From: Porodaedalea pini
Taxonomy: Eukaryota; Basidiomycota; Agaricomycetes; Hymenochaetales; Hymenochaetaceae
Direction of reading: 5' to 3'
Length of the DNA stretch: 64,000 nucleotides
NCBI GenBank assembly: GCA_002794775.1
Contig: NBAY01000013.1
Coordinates: forward strand, 1 to 64,000
The position numbers were made by a program, and so were the translations under genes. Of the stretch, positions 12,824 through 25,515 are shown piece after piece. The notes beneath the pieces are model-generated. The model was not told where the DNA came from, did not search any database, and saw nothing but the letters and a program-made list of their open reading frames with translations. The first letter of the stretch is position 1, and every line of letters begins with the position of its first letter.

Positions 12824-14038
12824 ATGTCCTCTGCTATGACTGTGCACGACCTGAACACGCTCGAGCCCTCGATAGCGAATGGGTACAGCAACGACTCATC
12901 AGCTTCCCTTTTGTCCGTATCGACGGTGTCACGAACGTTCGCAGCCTGGGACCGTATCCTGCAAGACTTGAGAATGGAGAAGAGGCAAGCGAGGGTCGAG
13001 TGACGCGCCCACGCCAGCTCTTTCGAAGCGCCGAGGTCTCTGGGATTACTGAGGAAGGTGAGTGAGCTTGCACTCGCACAGAGGATTGAAGAACACTGAT
13101 GTTCATCAGGCAAGACTCAGATACGTGAACTTGGGATAACTCGAATATTCGACCTACGCTCGGACACCGAGATGGAAAAGTATAATACACCCGTTCCACA
13201 GATTGAAGGTGTGGAAGTTATACGCGCTCCCGTATTTCAGTTGGAGGATTATTCGCCAGAAGTCATGGCTCGGTGCGCTTCATTCAATTACCCCTTTCGA
13301 ACATAAGGGAATTCACAACTATTGTCCTCAGGAGATTCCAGCTGTACGCCAGTGGAAAGACAGAGGTCTGTTCTCTGCTCTGGTGTAAGACTCCGTTCAC
13401 CATGCTCAACGCCTGAACGAAGGCGTTTATGGAGCTATACTCACAGATCCTCGACAATGGTGGACCTGCTTTCGCAGAGATCCTTAGGCACGTACGAGAC
13501 AGACCAGAAGAAGGATGTTTGTTTCACTGCACAGGCGAGTGCTTCACGTCTCGATCCACTCACTGCCATAGTTGAAAGAACTGCACTTTACAGCTGGAAA
13601 GGATCGTACTGCTGTGATAGCCGCAATCCTACTTTCTGTAAGTATACTGTAGCGAGCCGTACATGCAATTTTTGCTGATACCCGACAAAGCTAGCAGGAG
13701 TAGACAACGAAGTGATCGCTAAGGACTACGAGCTCACCCGCATCGGCAGGGAACCCGTCCGAGACAAGATTCTGAAGCGCCTTTCTAAAGAGCCGATATT
13801 TGCAGAAAACAAAGACGCTGCGCTCAACATGCTCACATCAAGGTCAGTGTTTGACCTTCAATAAACATCATTACTGTAGTCAATGGCATTTCACAGACGA
13901 GAGACAATGTTTGCCTTCTTGAATATGCTTCGAGAAAAGTACGGCGGCGCGGAAGGCTACGCGCGGAAATTCTGTGGCCTTTCAACAGAGGATATTCAGA
14001 CCATACGCCGAAATCTTGTTGTGAATTCGAAGCTGTGA
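12824..14038 (+). CDS. tyrosine-phosphatase-family protein (Y_phosphatase3 type)
   Basis: A DSP-fold phosphatase of the type with a C-x-x-G-K-D-R-T loop. The body begins FPFVRIDGVTNVRSLGPYP, a variant of the family's FVxVxGVxNxRDLGGYP. It continues with LFRSAEVSGITEEG, LGITRIFDLRSDTEMEKYNT and the catalytic loop HCTAGKDRT at about 13524-13610. The loop is split by a GC-AG intron (13535-13593). The C-terminal helices end in RRNLVVNSKL and a stop at 14038. The start is less certain. From the ATG at 12824, a 47-nt intron (GTGCAC...TACAG) gives MSSAMTQRLISFPFVRIDG in the right frame. Without an intron here the start codon and the body are in different frames. Substrate is unknown; relatives act on phosphotyrosine or inositol phosphates. 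Confidence 0.85.
13535..13593 (+). other. GC-AG intron inside the phosphatase active site
   Basis: The intron starts GCGAGT and ends TTACAG, 59 nt. It splits the codon after HCT, so that splicing makes HCTAGKDRT. Using the next GT instead would give a loop without GKDR. Confidence 0.85.
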
Positions 14039-14753
14039 TCTTTCAATATACACGTTCCACGCTTGCTTAACCCCCCCCCCCCCCCCCCCCCCCTTTTTTT
14101 TTTTTTTTTTGCTATTTTGATCGTACGCCCACGGGACGTACGGGATAACCAGAGTTGGTTTAATCTTGCTAAATCTCAGACAGCGCGTTTTGCGCATACG
14201 TGATTAATTTGACCTCTGCAAAATAACCAGACGTTAAAACACGAGCATGATGACCGGTGAATAACAGATGTAAATGGAGAAGAATCAGAAGTGTAAAGTA
14301 GTCTCATGCTACCTTCCCCAGGATACGAAGGCGAGTGTACCCCTTTGGTGTGAGGAAGGCAGGTCGAACGCAAATTACTAGTACGCATCATCTAGAAAAA
14401 GAAGGAACGTTGCTTACCAGCAAGAAAGCAAGACTCGACGGACAGCACGACAAATTCGCAACTTGAGGAACCAGAAGTAAGAGGGCAGGTAGAGGAGACT
14501 CGCTGAGCAATCGACGAAGAGTGCGTAGTAGGAAGGCCCGAAACCAGACCTGCGATCAGCGAAACAAACACGCAGAGATAAAAATACAGAAATTAAAGGA
14601 AGAACACATGCATGGCACACGGTTGAGTCATATTTTGGACGTGCATGGAATGACATACAAAAACGTTGGGAAAGCAGAACACCCCGATACCGGCATAACG
14701 AACAGGTCCTCTTCCCACTACAAAAAAGGAGGAAACCACAAGACGTCAAGCAC
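14039..14753. other. convergent intergenic region
   Basis: Between the phosphatase stop (+) and the uL29 stop (-). It contains the C/T homopolymer tract listed separately and no recognisable gene. Confidence 0.5.
14071..14110. repeat. C23-T17 homopolymer tract
   Basis: Read directly: 23 C followed by 17 T on the plus strand, 33 bases after the phosphatase stop codon. The exact lengths could be a sequencing estimate. Confidence 0.95.
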
Positions 14754-15302
14754 TTAAGCCTTGACAGCGTACTTGCGAATAGGGAAATGAATGTCCTTCT
14801 TTCTCTGGCGATCCGTCTTCTTCGACTTCTCGTTCTGTATCCAGACATTACATTCAGTTAAATCGTCTCGTCAAGAAATAGTGGACGTACAGCAGTCAGC
14901 CGTCTGCGTATCGCACGGGTCTGCTTCTTGCGGAGGTCAAGGGGGAGGTATTTCTTGCCTTTGTAGAACTCGCGAAGATGTTGACGCTGCTTCGCGTTGG
15001 TCACGGTCAGGACACGAGCGATTGACTTGCGGATGGCGTTGCTGCATTTCGATTCAAAGCCATTAGCTATGAGTCTGAAACGAGAGCAAGATGAGACGTA
15101 CATCTTTGTCAATTTCGATGCCGAACCACCTGCAATCTTCTGCACACGGAGCGACAGCAGCTCCGCCTTGAGTTCCGTCAGCTGCTTCGCCAAGTCATTC
15201 TTCGACCTATACGCCAAAATAAGCCATTATTCCCTCTCATGCAGTCCGACATTCTTGTACCCACTTAGACTGGAGCTCGTAGGCCTTAACTTTGCCAGGC
15301 AT
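14754..15302 (-). CDS. RPL35: 60S ribosomal protein L35 (uL29)
   Basis: A multi-exon ribosomal protein gene. Translation blocks in order are: [12 protein letters not shown] from the ATG at 15302; [83 protein letters not shown]; and a C terminus [12 protein letters not shown], with the stop at 14754-14756. This is the complete eukaryotic uL29, which sits near the exit tunnel of the large subunit. Confidence 0.95.
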
Positions 15303-16072
15303 TTTGATGTTATCTTGGGGGCAGGCGTTTGAGCTTTGTAGCCGTGCGTGGACAGAGTCCGACAGACTCACCCAAAATCCCACGGGAAGTGTTCACGTGA
15401 CGTGCTATATAGCACCTCTTGAAGTTGAACGTCGCGTTCTTTAAATCTTTTTCGTAATTCTGTTCTCCATGTTATTCTCTGAAACACTTGGATTTACTCA
15501 ATGATTTAGCGTGCCATCAATTATAATATGGCATGAAGACCGTCAAGTGCGAACTCAGCTAAAGCCTTGCAAATTTAGCAGCTTGCTTAAAGCCACGGCG
15601 GCAAATACGTCTGATCACTGGCAAGTGTTCAAATACAACAGCTTGAAGGATTGCAAGACCGAGACAAACTTTAATGGAGACCTTGACAACCTCGACATCT
15701 CAAGGAGTACAGCGTTACTGGGAGAAGTTCAGTTTAGGTTAGAAAAATGAGTGAATCTATAGCGCTGACAATATCAATACTAATGCAGATGCTGCTCGAA
15801 TAAACGTATATTCGAAGCGCTATATAAACATGGCTTCGTCACGCAACTGAGGAAAGAAATCAACATCCGCCTGAAGGATAATTTCACTTCCATGTCGACA
15901 GCAAGTTTACGTTCACCATTTTGAAGAGGGGCCGTTTATCCTGAAAGAAATTGAGCCGCACATTAATATTGACATTTCACGCTTTCGAACTCCGAGCCTG
16001 CTTTTGGTAATGCCGATTAGCAACTGTTGTGACTTTGTCGCGTACAGCTCTCGCACAACAGCGACACCCGCG
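15303..16072. other. divergent intergenic region
   Basis: Lies between the uL29 start (-) and the RNR-inhibitor start (+), so it includes both promoters. Short frames here have no recognised domain. Confidence 0.5.
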
Positions 16073-16874
16073 ATGTCCATGCCCGCGACGCCAACGAAAC
16101 GTATTCTGACCGAGGAAGCCCATAGCGCGTTCAACGCGCCACGATCGTCGTACAATAACGTGTGGGTATTCGCTCCTGTTTCAGACATCTTAGCTCTGAC
16201 TTTACGCGTCTGTAGCGTACCGGACGACCTCACGGCGCGTCTGCAGAATGTAGGATCTCGCGTCAGAAAATGTGGGTCTGAGTTCCATCGAAAGGTCTAC
16301 TCATTTGACGCGTCTACGCGTGGTTTCAGGCGTCAATGAAGGCTATGCCACGCAGCGATTCGGTGCCATCCCTACGGCAACTCCTACGCCCTTTTCTTCT
16401 CCTGTGAAGCCGTCCACTGCAAAAATTCCGTCTCAAACCTCTCCTATCTTCCGTTCAGCAAATGATACGCTTCTTGAAGTCTTCTCTCCAGTGCGTGCCT
16501 CGGTAATTGCACCCTCTCCATCACCCTCTCCGAGAAAGCGAGGACGTGCCGAGGACGACTTGCAGGAGGAAAATGAAGAATCGTCCGTACGATCAAGTGG
16601 AGTGCAGGATGAAGACTCGGTGATGGGAATGGAAGCGTCATCCGATGATGAAGACGTCACGATCATTACAGACGCAAGTCCTAACCAGAGTCCGAGCAGA
16701 CCTCTAAGGCCTCTCAAAAAGGTGGCACGCGCCTACCGACCCTCAGCTCCTCCTTTCGAAATCTCTCCTCCTAATGCTAAGCCGTTATCCAGTTCTGCCG
16801 ATGCTGGAACACGTGTGGAGGAAGCTACTGCAGTGACTACACAACTGAAAGGCTTATTTGATCAGCCCTTTTGA
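16073..16874 (+). CDS. Spd1/Dif1-type ribonucleotide reductase inhibitor family protein
   Basis: Three exons are inferred: 16073-16159, 16247-16271 and 16330-16874. They give MSMPATPTKRILTEEAHSAF followed by NVGSRVRKCVNEGYATQRF. The motif VGxRxRxxVxxGYA is the signature I know from the Dif1/Spd1 family of small, disordered proteins. These control nuclear import or activity of ribonucleotide reductase small subunits. The remainder is disordered, Ser/Pro-rich and acidic (DDEDVTIITDASPNQSPSRP), with a basic SPRKRGR patch that could be a nuclear signal. Clustered S/T-P sites suggest phospho-regulation. Length and disorder fit the family. Outside the short motif there is little to compare, so function is inferred. 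Confidence 0.68.
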
Positions 16875-19800
16875 TTTGTTCTCCCAACCTCGCTCTTCCG
16901 ACTGGCTTGAGTGAGTATAGCACGTGTTTCCTATCAATATCGCCTACGTACAACATGCTAACATGCTCTATCTGTCAGAGAAGTGCTACATTCAGGTACC
17001 ATGTGCTACTATGTAATTTGCTCCGATGCTACATTTTCATTTGTATATCCTTGTACGTACCTTTTCAAGAATAAATCTGTCTGACTATCTGTAGATCTTC
17101 TTCGTAACTGCATCTCACCGTGGATTCGAATTATACGTATGCTTCGACGAAGTTCGATCGTACAAAGGCATTCCCTTATGCAAGCATGTTATCAGCTATA
17201 TCACACTTCTGCCTCAGCTTGAGTTCACGAAGTGTAGGATAGGTGGTGGTTCCGGCGAGCAATGATACTCCGAGAGAACTGGTTTAATGGCCGAAGGCTG
17301 CTGCACCGCATAACGTGGGTCGCTTCGCACTTCTACAGCCTCGGAAAAGGTCGCAAATCCGACGGCGGAGCGGACGGACAACTCGGACGGACTTTGCTTT
17401 CTCGGTCCCTTTTGAACCTTTGGCTCGGATCTTAGCTTGCAGAGGTCCGAGAGATATCCATCCTGGTTCTAGGTGCGCGAACATCTCTTGTTTCATGCCT
17501 TGGACTACTTCCTTTTAATTTTCCTCGCGTTTCTCGGAGTATCCCGTAAGACACGGCTTCAAACGTGCAAGCGTTATAAGCTAAGGAATGAAAGTAGATG
17601 ATTCCGCTTTATTCCTGTTGAACTGCCGAACTAATTGCATCAATATTGTCCATGACGCTAGAGAAGACAAACGTGGTTATTCGAGAAAAGCTCTGACCTT
17701 TGGCGTGCTTCCATAGCTACCTACTTTATCTGCGAACGTGCGGCACAGACGTATGCGCTAAATGCGTCTCCCAAATTGTGCACGACTGAGATGCTGGCGA
17801 TCTCGGCAACAAGGCTACAAAACACCGCACCCCTGGCCGCAGCCTCGCGCTCGCGTATACCGCCAAGTGCCGACGACATGTGATAAACTCCCCCTCAGAA
17901 TGTCTCTGCCAAATTTCGCTTGCTCAGAGAAGATCACCACCAATTGATAGAGACGCAAGTTGATGCTGAGCTACAGCCTCCGCAATTGGCAAAAGAGGAC
18001 CTTTCGGCATCTCACCGTCATTTCTATCCGCTGATGCATATTGATGTACATCGTTTGTCTTGCCACGATTGTGCTTCGATCCTGTCTCTGTCTAGTTTGC
18101 TTGCGACAGCTTTCGTAAGTCATGTCAGAATCATTGTTAGTTCTCTTCTGTATCTGATGCACCTGATAGTGTTTATTCTCATCAACTCGATGAACAACGA
18201 AGAGCAGCCGCACACCTATCGCGATACAAAATTCGTGGTCGGCTGTGCAGTCCGATGCCACGCGATACAGTCAACGCTAACAACTTTGAATCACATCGTT
18301 TCTCGACGACTGTTGGGCATCCAGCCATGAAACAAGATTGTTATCAAAGACGAGTTTGGACTTCCATCTGCTGATCGGCGGGTCTCACCCCCGGCGCCGA
18401 TCATTCCCCACATAGGAAAGATCAGCATCGAACACCTGCGATTGAAGTTTCGAATACATCATTGCAGCTACCACCACGATCGCCGTCGAGATGGAGATTA
18501 TCTCCCAACCCCTCGGCTTCGATGTTCCTATACTCGCAGTCCAATAGCCTCTCTGGACACCCATTGGCGCATGCATCACAACTCAGCATTCGATGATCTT
18601 GGTCGCGCCCGAGAGAAGCATGCTCTCCGGCATTCATGTTGTGTTCTATTGTTCTCGAGACGCTGAAAGTCTCGAGCATGGACCATAATATGCCCCACTA
18701 GAAAGACAGGTAGTTGCCGAGATGAAGTCTTCATCGATCACGATCGCGAATGAAGGGGCCCTTCACTAGTATGAATTTGGATAAACTTTCGTGAATTTCA
18801 AATGCAGCAGGAACCCGCGCAATGCTCAATACTGTTCAGGAAGAACCATGTTAGTCCTGGGTATGGCGACTGGTATGTTCTAGCCGGTACCAATTATCAC
18901 GATCAGCACTGACTGATATAGCTGAAGCTGGCTTGTTAGAATCCGAGCCTCGCATATCCGGGCACCTTCGCTCCACCTCGTTTTTCGCGAAGACGGAAAT
19001 GTCCCCTTCATCTGCCGATATTGGACCCAATACTCTCGCGCACGGAGAATAGGGGGAAGATGGGAGAACGATTCCAGTCAATAGCCGACGATGTTTGATA
19101 GACGCCCGCAATGAGGAGCCTGGCGCACGTTTTTCTGCAAGTTCCTATTAATTACCATGAGAAGCGCTATTATTATCAGCCTGGACTGACTCGATGGTTC
19201 GCATCTTCCTTCGGCGCGCATGCTATTGCGCGTCGCGAACAGCGTGTTTGCTATCGATTCGCCATATTCGTCCACCTGTGTTTTAGTGCAGCTCTTGTCG
19301 ATGCCGCGAGGTCATGGTAGACAGACGAGTCAAGGTTAGGCGCCCGGTTCACAGCAAACCTCGCTGACGGCCCAAGCCCAGTTGTCGATCTCAGAAGCTC
19401 CAACGAACTATGCGTTTCCGAAGTCCGAGAGTGTCGTGGCCTGCGATAAAGCGCAGCAAAAGAGGTCGTAACTCTAAATAAAGTATTTGAAGAGAGGGAG
19501 CTTTTGTACGTCTTCTTCTCTTTCTTTCGGGAACTGTAACTTTGTAGAGTATTCCTGCGTACATACGGCCGCATTGTCGCCCGAGAAGATGACATGTAGA
19601 CAATTAGCAAGAAATTAACGAGATTCATCTTGTGATAACCTTGATACACTGATGTGCCCGAATCAAGTGTTGTGGACCCACAACTGATTGGCGCCCGTCG
19701 AAGAAACCTATGTAAGGAATTATTAATGAAAATACAAGAGCCAAAGTTCAAGGACCTGGACCGACTTCACGCACGCATAGGCCCCAATTCGATTCCTAAT

Positions 19801-21400
19801 ATCTCTCTTTGGTCGCTGGGGTACTTCTGAACATCGACCCTACACCGCATGTTCATACGTGCGGACCGGACGATGACAAAGAGGCAAAAGAAGCCGTGAG
19901 GCTGCATCATGAAGCCCTCGATAACATGGGCGTATGGACCAGATGATCCAATTCAATGCCGATTTTACGCTCATCGGGCTCTTCGTCTCCCATAAGGAAC
20001 AGGCGTGAAGTTGCAGAAGCCAGCTGTAAATTGGAAACTTTGTGGTCGCGCATGCTTCTACCGCACTTTGCTTTTCGCCATGTCTCTGGGTCGCTTAACG
20101 TAATACAGCCCATCATATTAATAAAGTTGGCCAATCATTGTGCCTCGTTTGTTGCATCCGAAGAAACCATCGCCAAGGTGCTGAGGGTGATCAGGAATTT
20201 CCCATTGAATTATGTATTTCGGGCGGAGCAAAGCACTAGTACTGGTACTGTCCGAATGTGAGAGGGGCTTTAGAGAACACACGTTTAGGTGAAGCTTGTT
20301 AGGGCGAGCAAAGAGCATGGAGTGTGTGATTAATATTGAATACAGTTTGGGACTAAGGTTCGGAAGTAATCTGTTTGTGGCTATGCTTCCCATAGAAGGG
20401 AAGCACGTATATGACAAATCGGGACGAGAAATTCAGAAACGGAGCAGCGGTCATGTCGGTCTTCCCGTGTCTAGTCCGCGACCGAGCTATGTCTGTGCAA
20501 ACGAACAGGAGCATGCTATACTGCCGCTGAGGCCTTCAAGCACCCATCTGATCGCGCTCACTGACTTTGTACGAGTCACTCACACCATTTATTCATCGAT
20601 AGCGGAACGTATTGAGGCTCAACTCATACACGTGCATAACGCGTTGAAAATAACGACGAGCGCTTGTCAGCCAGCCTTGACTTCTTTGTGAATTTACAGA
20701 GTCCCCCTATAATCAGCAGTATTCAGTGTCACAGCCTTGTAGAGTTCGTTACTCCCACTCTCCAGGTAAGCTACCATGTCTCGGAACTCAAGTTCGGAGT
20801 TTACTAGGCCTTGCCCATCTCTACAGCATTGACCCTTACTTTCCGTGGAAGACTCGTGCGCTCTTTGTAGAAATATCCCTGTCCTCCCAGGTCCCTAGCC
20901 TAGAGGGAGCCAGTCACCAAATACGGACCCACCGGGCACCCGATTATCTGACCCTTTCCCGCACTTTTCCAACTGAATAGCGAACAACGGGCACTGACGG
21001 CTAGGGTCACGCCGGAGGCACGCTTTCGACCTAATAGTTGAGCTGAGCGCCAACTGTACCGCGTCTTTCTCCGTGCAACTGCCATCCTCCTTTGCTGTAC
21101 TCGTCCATAGACCAGTCCGGGACTCGCGGTAGCGGTGAGCTGGGGGCTTCGGCAGAACAAGACTCTTGATCTTCTCCGAAGGTGCGTTAGTATAGCCGAT
21201 TCGCCTTTTCAGGACAATAACTAAAGCACGATTTAATCACTTGCAACGCCACTTATATGTCATTCCTTTTAAAATACGCGGCTCCCATCGTCCAGAAAGC
21301 ACACGGTCCCCGATCCCTTTGTGCTATAAGCACTTACCTTGAACTTGCTCCGCACCTCAACTGGGCCCCAGAGTTCGCGTTGTTACCTGCATCTTTAACC
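16875..21400. other. 4.5 kb stretch without a recognisable gene
   Basis: Both strands were read. Only short frames occur (longest about 166 codons, minus strand at 19251-19751) and none shows a recognisable domain, signal peptide plus domain, or convincing exon chain. CpG is present, unlike in the 35.5 kb island. It could hold lineage-specific genes, non-coding RNA or decayed sequence; nothing can be supported. Confidence 0.45.
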
Positions 21401-23515
21401 ATGCCTTCCCCGCAATCGTTCTCAGCCAAAGACGATAACGGCCAGCGTCTGAAGAGAGAGGAGGCTCTTCATCGATCCCTTCGTGAATGCACAACGTACG
21501 TTCTCTTGCGACGCCATCGACTACATGTGGACTAACGCTAGAGATACAGTCGCAGGCTTACACATTTCAACCCATGCATTCTCAAGCATGCGCACAATGC
21601 ACCCACCCTCACCTCGCGCGTTCAGTGGGGTGCTGAACGCCCGCACTCGGAGTGAGTTCACTTCTTCTTGGTCCAACCTGCTCTCTCTTCTTTCTGCTGA
21701 CAACATTAATGCAGAGATATTCCCGTCAGAGACACCGACTGTGATATGAAGAACGTTAAGGATGATGTTCATGATTCTAGACCACCTCCGGTGCTATCGG
21801 AAATAGATGAGCTGGTACCATCTGAGTATGTTCTCATCGTCGATCCACGAGGATTCCACTCCATCTGACCCAAACATCCTTCTTTCATTAATCAGTGATG
21901 ACCAGCCGCCCCCGAACAGTCGCCCTTCTACTGTGTGAGTTATATACTTTTCGATCGTCCTTGTCTGTAACTTAAAGCGACGTTTAGGGTGTACAGTTCG
22001 TCGCGTCCTCTATATGTGCCCCGGAAAACGACGCCTGCTAGTGACGACACACATTCGAGCCGATCTTACTCGGATTCTTCAGACACCGAGAGACGCCAAC
22101 CGAATTTTCCAGGCAACAGGGACATCATCGACGGCCGTTTTCCTAACACTAGTCCCAGTCCGCCCACACAACATAGCGCTGAGCTCGAGACCCCTTCTCC
22201 TGTGAGCGACGTACCGTGAGCCTCACATCTATCTGCTGTTCGTGTTTGAACACGATCTTACATGAATTCTGAAGGAATGAATGGGAACCATCGTATAGCT
22301 CAAAATCATCGACTTCCCTGGGTCTACATCTCAATACGATTGACAAACCTCCCTCAAGGGATGACAGATTGGATCGTGTTGACTCATGGCGCGTCGCATC
22401 AACGTCTGGAAGTGGGTATCATAATCATAGCCTGCCATACGAGCATTATGGAAATAGAAGGTCAGTTCATCTCAGTTTCATGACTTGCACAAACGCAACA
22501 AAATGCAACGGGCTAACGCATCTTTCCACATCCCACTAGCCTCCATGATATGACTCGGAATCCGCGTCTAGCTTATTCGCCTTCAATCTCTGCATCTTCT
22601 ACACCCTCTAGCCCTCCTCCTGTCCTTCCGCCCATACACCACCTTAATGCGACTTTACCAGTCAATACCGGCTCCACACCTGGTGTCATGCACTGGCGCT
22701 TCCGGGAAGATGTGGGCTCTCACAACCTCAAACGCATTAGTCCGGCTTACCATAGCTTGGCGGATGAATATGACGATGTGCGCTCGTCAACAGAGTCACC
22801 ACAGTCCCTCCCGCCTTTGTTGCCGCACATAAAAATGATCGCGCAGGCCTATCCAACACAACGCACGGTGCCGTCTATAATGCCTATGTCTGTCGCGCCT
22901 CCGCTTCCACCCGTGACGAACCCGACACGAAACAAGAACGCTTGGAAAGATTACGCGCAGTTGGTTTCAGGGCCGAACGAACAGACCGAGTTCCGCTGCA
23001 TCTGGCGTGTCGGTTTCACCGGCGAGACGACCGATCATTGTGGGTATACGGCAAAGCGGCATCTGGTGAAACGCCACATTGAGACCCGACATCTGCAATT
23101 CAAGTATGTTTTCCTAATTTGCTATAGTGCACTCAGATCCCCGTACTGACTTGTGAAATTCAGAGATCATATCTGTCCGTATTGTGGCAAGGCGTTCCCC
23201 CAAAGAGTCTCGCTCATGATCCATGTGAATAGACAGTAAGTATCGGTTTTTATTCTCGCCCGCCGCTTATCATTGACGCGATTTCAAAGTACGGGAGCTA
23301 AGCCTCATCCATGTCGTTATGTCGACTGTGACAAGACTTTCAGTGATCCCGCTAGACGACATAAGCACATGGTGGAGGCGCACGGATACAATCCTCAAGG
23401 CCCCCGCAAACGCCATCGAACTGTCGACTCGTACCACGCGAACGCGAACTTCGAGACACTTGCTCCGTGGACGACTAAAGGCGAGAGTCCCGAAGGAGGT
23501 ATGGTCGGTGCTTAA
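21401..23515 (+). CDS. C2H2 zinc-finger protein, probable transcription factor
   Basis: Several exons encode a long Ser/Pro-rich N-terminal region followed by C-terminal zinc fingers. A first irregular Cys/His segment is RHLVKRHIETRHLQFK near 23060-23100. The second, CPYCGKAFPQRVSLMIHVNR, continues across an intron where CA|T recreates the ligand His of HTGAKPH (CX2CX12HX3H). The third, CRYVDCDKTFSDPARRHKHM, ends VEAH (CX4CX12HX4H). A basic GPRKRHR patch follows and could be a nuclear signal. The start at 21401 (MPSPQSFSAKDDNGQRLKRE) is chosen; an in-frame ATG at 21257 would extend it. The upstream exon chain is less certain than the fingers. Targets are unknown. Confidence 0.8.
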
Positions 23516-25515
23516 CAGCACATTCTCTCATTATCGTCTTTCCTTTCTCGTGGCTCTCTGGGAATATGTACATCCGTCCGCTCAAATTTGTCTTCACTGC
23601 GCTTTACGTTGTAGCTCTGATTTTACCGGGACCATGTGGTGTTCGTCTCACATTCCCTCGACTTGCTTCCTAATGCTCTCGTTCATGCATCCCATCTCCT
23701 GCAATCATCATTGCTATGTTTGCTATATTTATGCTTTCGCATTGTCTTCGGAATTTCAATGAATGTCTTTGTCCAAAGCTTCGCTTCCCCCCCTAACATC
23801 GTATCTTCGATTTCTGCTCAATTATAGCATTTGCTGAGACATTTCTTCTTTCAAAGACCTTTACACTTTAAACTGCTCGTTGTTTTGCTCCCTTCCAAAT
23901 GACTATTGTCCGGAAAGTAATGATCTTTACGATGTTCATGCCAATGTATACAGTACATCAACTTCTCTCCAGAATATAGATTAATTGCTATTTCTGTTCC
24001 GCCGAAAGTCCAGTACCGTCCTTTCCATGTGAACTCGGTTTCGCGAACGAGGTTTGATTCACCTTGTATGGTACATGCTTCTATCTTCTACAAGGGTAGC
24101 TTGTAACTGCTGAGATATGGTGCAGCTACCATCAACGCGTGCTGGTGATTTGAAACCAAACCCCCTTGTCTGAAGCACATCAAACACAGGTAGGAAGCAG
24201 CGGAGTACAAAGGAGAGGCTTCGTGGATATTAGGCGAAGCATACTGTGGATAGATGGATCTGGAAATTTGCATACGTTTTCCTTCGATGTAACAAGGTAA
24301 ATCTGGCCGGTTTGTTGTGCTGCAGGTATCTTTGGACGAAAAGATGCGAGAGGCAGTCGTAGTACGGTCCAGGAGACGGAGCTTAGATGGAGCTTAGATG
24401 CACGGCAGGCGGGCGGCTCGGGCGGGCCAAAGCGTGGCGACTAGCAATGTGATCTGGATACCTGCTGGCGAGCGCAGCCTTCCCAGGCGCATACATTTTG
24501 AGACGGAAGCAGCGGCATAGAAGCATAACGGCGCTTCTCTGCGCAAAGCAACAGAATTGGTAACGGCTCAAGTCTGAGGCGAGGGAAGACGAGTTGCAAA
24601 GTCAAAGGAGCTGACGGAAGAGGAGTGGTTGTGCTGGTGCGGCGCGCGGCCAAGTTTCAAATTACTCAAAGTCGCGCCTCCAAGAGGAAGGGTGAATGTA
24701 ATACTCTGGAAAGGCAATTCGGCGGCGGAGTGGCGTCGAAACTCCGTCTGCAGAGTCCGCTTCTGTGGACGCAGCCGGGAGTGATCATCAAATGTGCCAA
24801 TGGGTGGGTGCATATACAGAAAAGATCGACAAATTGACAACCAAAACTGCGTACCTCCCTGAATATCCAATGATGGTTGCGTGTGGCAGGTAATCTTATG
24901 ATTGTCATGCTATTCTAATGCATTTACTTTCGGAAGCAGTATGCAAATAGTTCGAAAGATGTGCTACTGTGCAGACTACGCACATGGATGCATGCTCGTT
25001 CCGTATGGCATTCGAAATCTGCAAGACGGTCGGAGCATACCGCGTCGCGGAGTGCTCTTTAGCCCTTGAAACCGCACAACTGTAAGAAAATCTGGAGAGA
25101 TGCAAACAGCGGAGCACAAACGTACAAATTGGATCAAGGAGGAGATAATTACTCCTGCCTCGGTAGTCAATCGGGGTACAACGGTGCTTCGATAAATCTT
25201 TTATGAAAATACAAGGTAGCAGGCACGAAGCTCGCCAAAGTATCGCCAACTGTGAGGGAGAGAACAATATGCAAATACATCGAAATTTTCTTGATTTTCT
25301 AGTCTTGTCCTTTGTTAGCGGAGGACGAAAGGATCGACAGCCGATGCCAATTTCCTGATCCGGCAGACCCGTACACACCGAGCCGAGGCTTCTAATTTAT
25401 AGCAAGCGCTACTGCAGCCGCTAATCGGCATCTCCGGACCCGTTTCTGACGAACGCGATACACCGACACACGCCTTGGTGCTAAACATCAACGAGCACAT
25501 CGAGATTCAAGGTTC
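23516..25515. other. 2 kb stretch without a recognisable gene
   Basis: 3' flank of the zinc-finger gene and upstream flank of MIX23. An 11-base tandem duplication (GAGCTTAGATG twice) occurs near 24378-24399. No coding region is supported on either strand. Confidence 0.45.

Noticed and set aside
12881..12900. 20-nt intron (GTACAG...ATCAG) to restore the phosphatase frame
   Set aside because: Too short to splice; a 47-nt intron ending at the nearby TACAG restores the same frame.
19251..19751. 166-codon minus-strand frame in the gene-poor gap
   Set aside because: No signal peptide, domain, repeat or exon neighbours; composition looks like chance.
24378..24399. 11-bp tandem duplication GAGCTTAGATG
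   Set aside because: A simple two-copy slip in intergenic sequence with no further structure; noted only in the gap entry.
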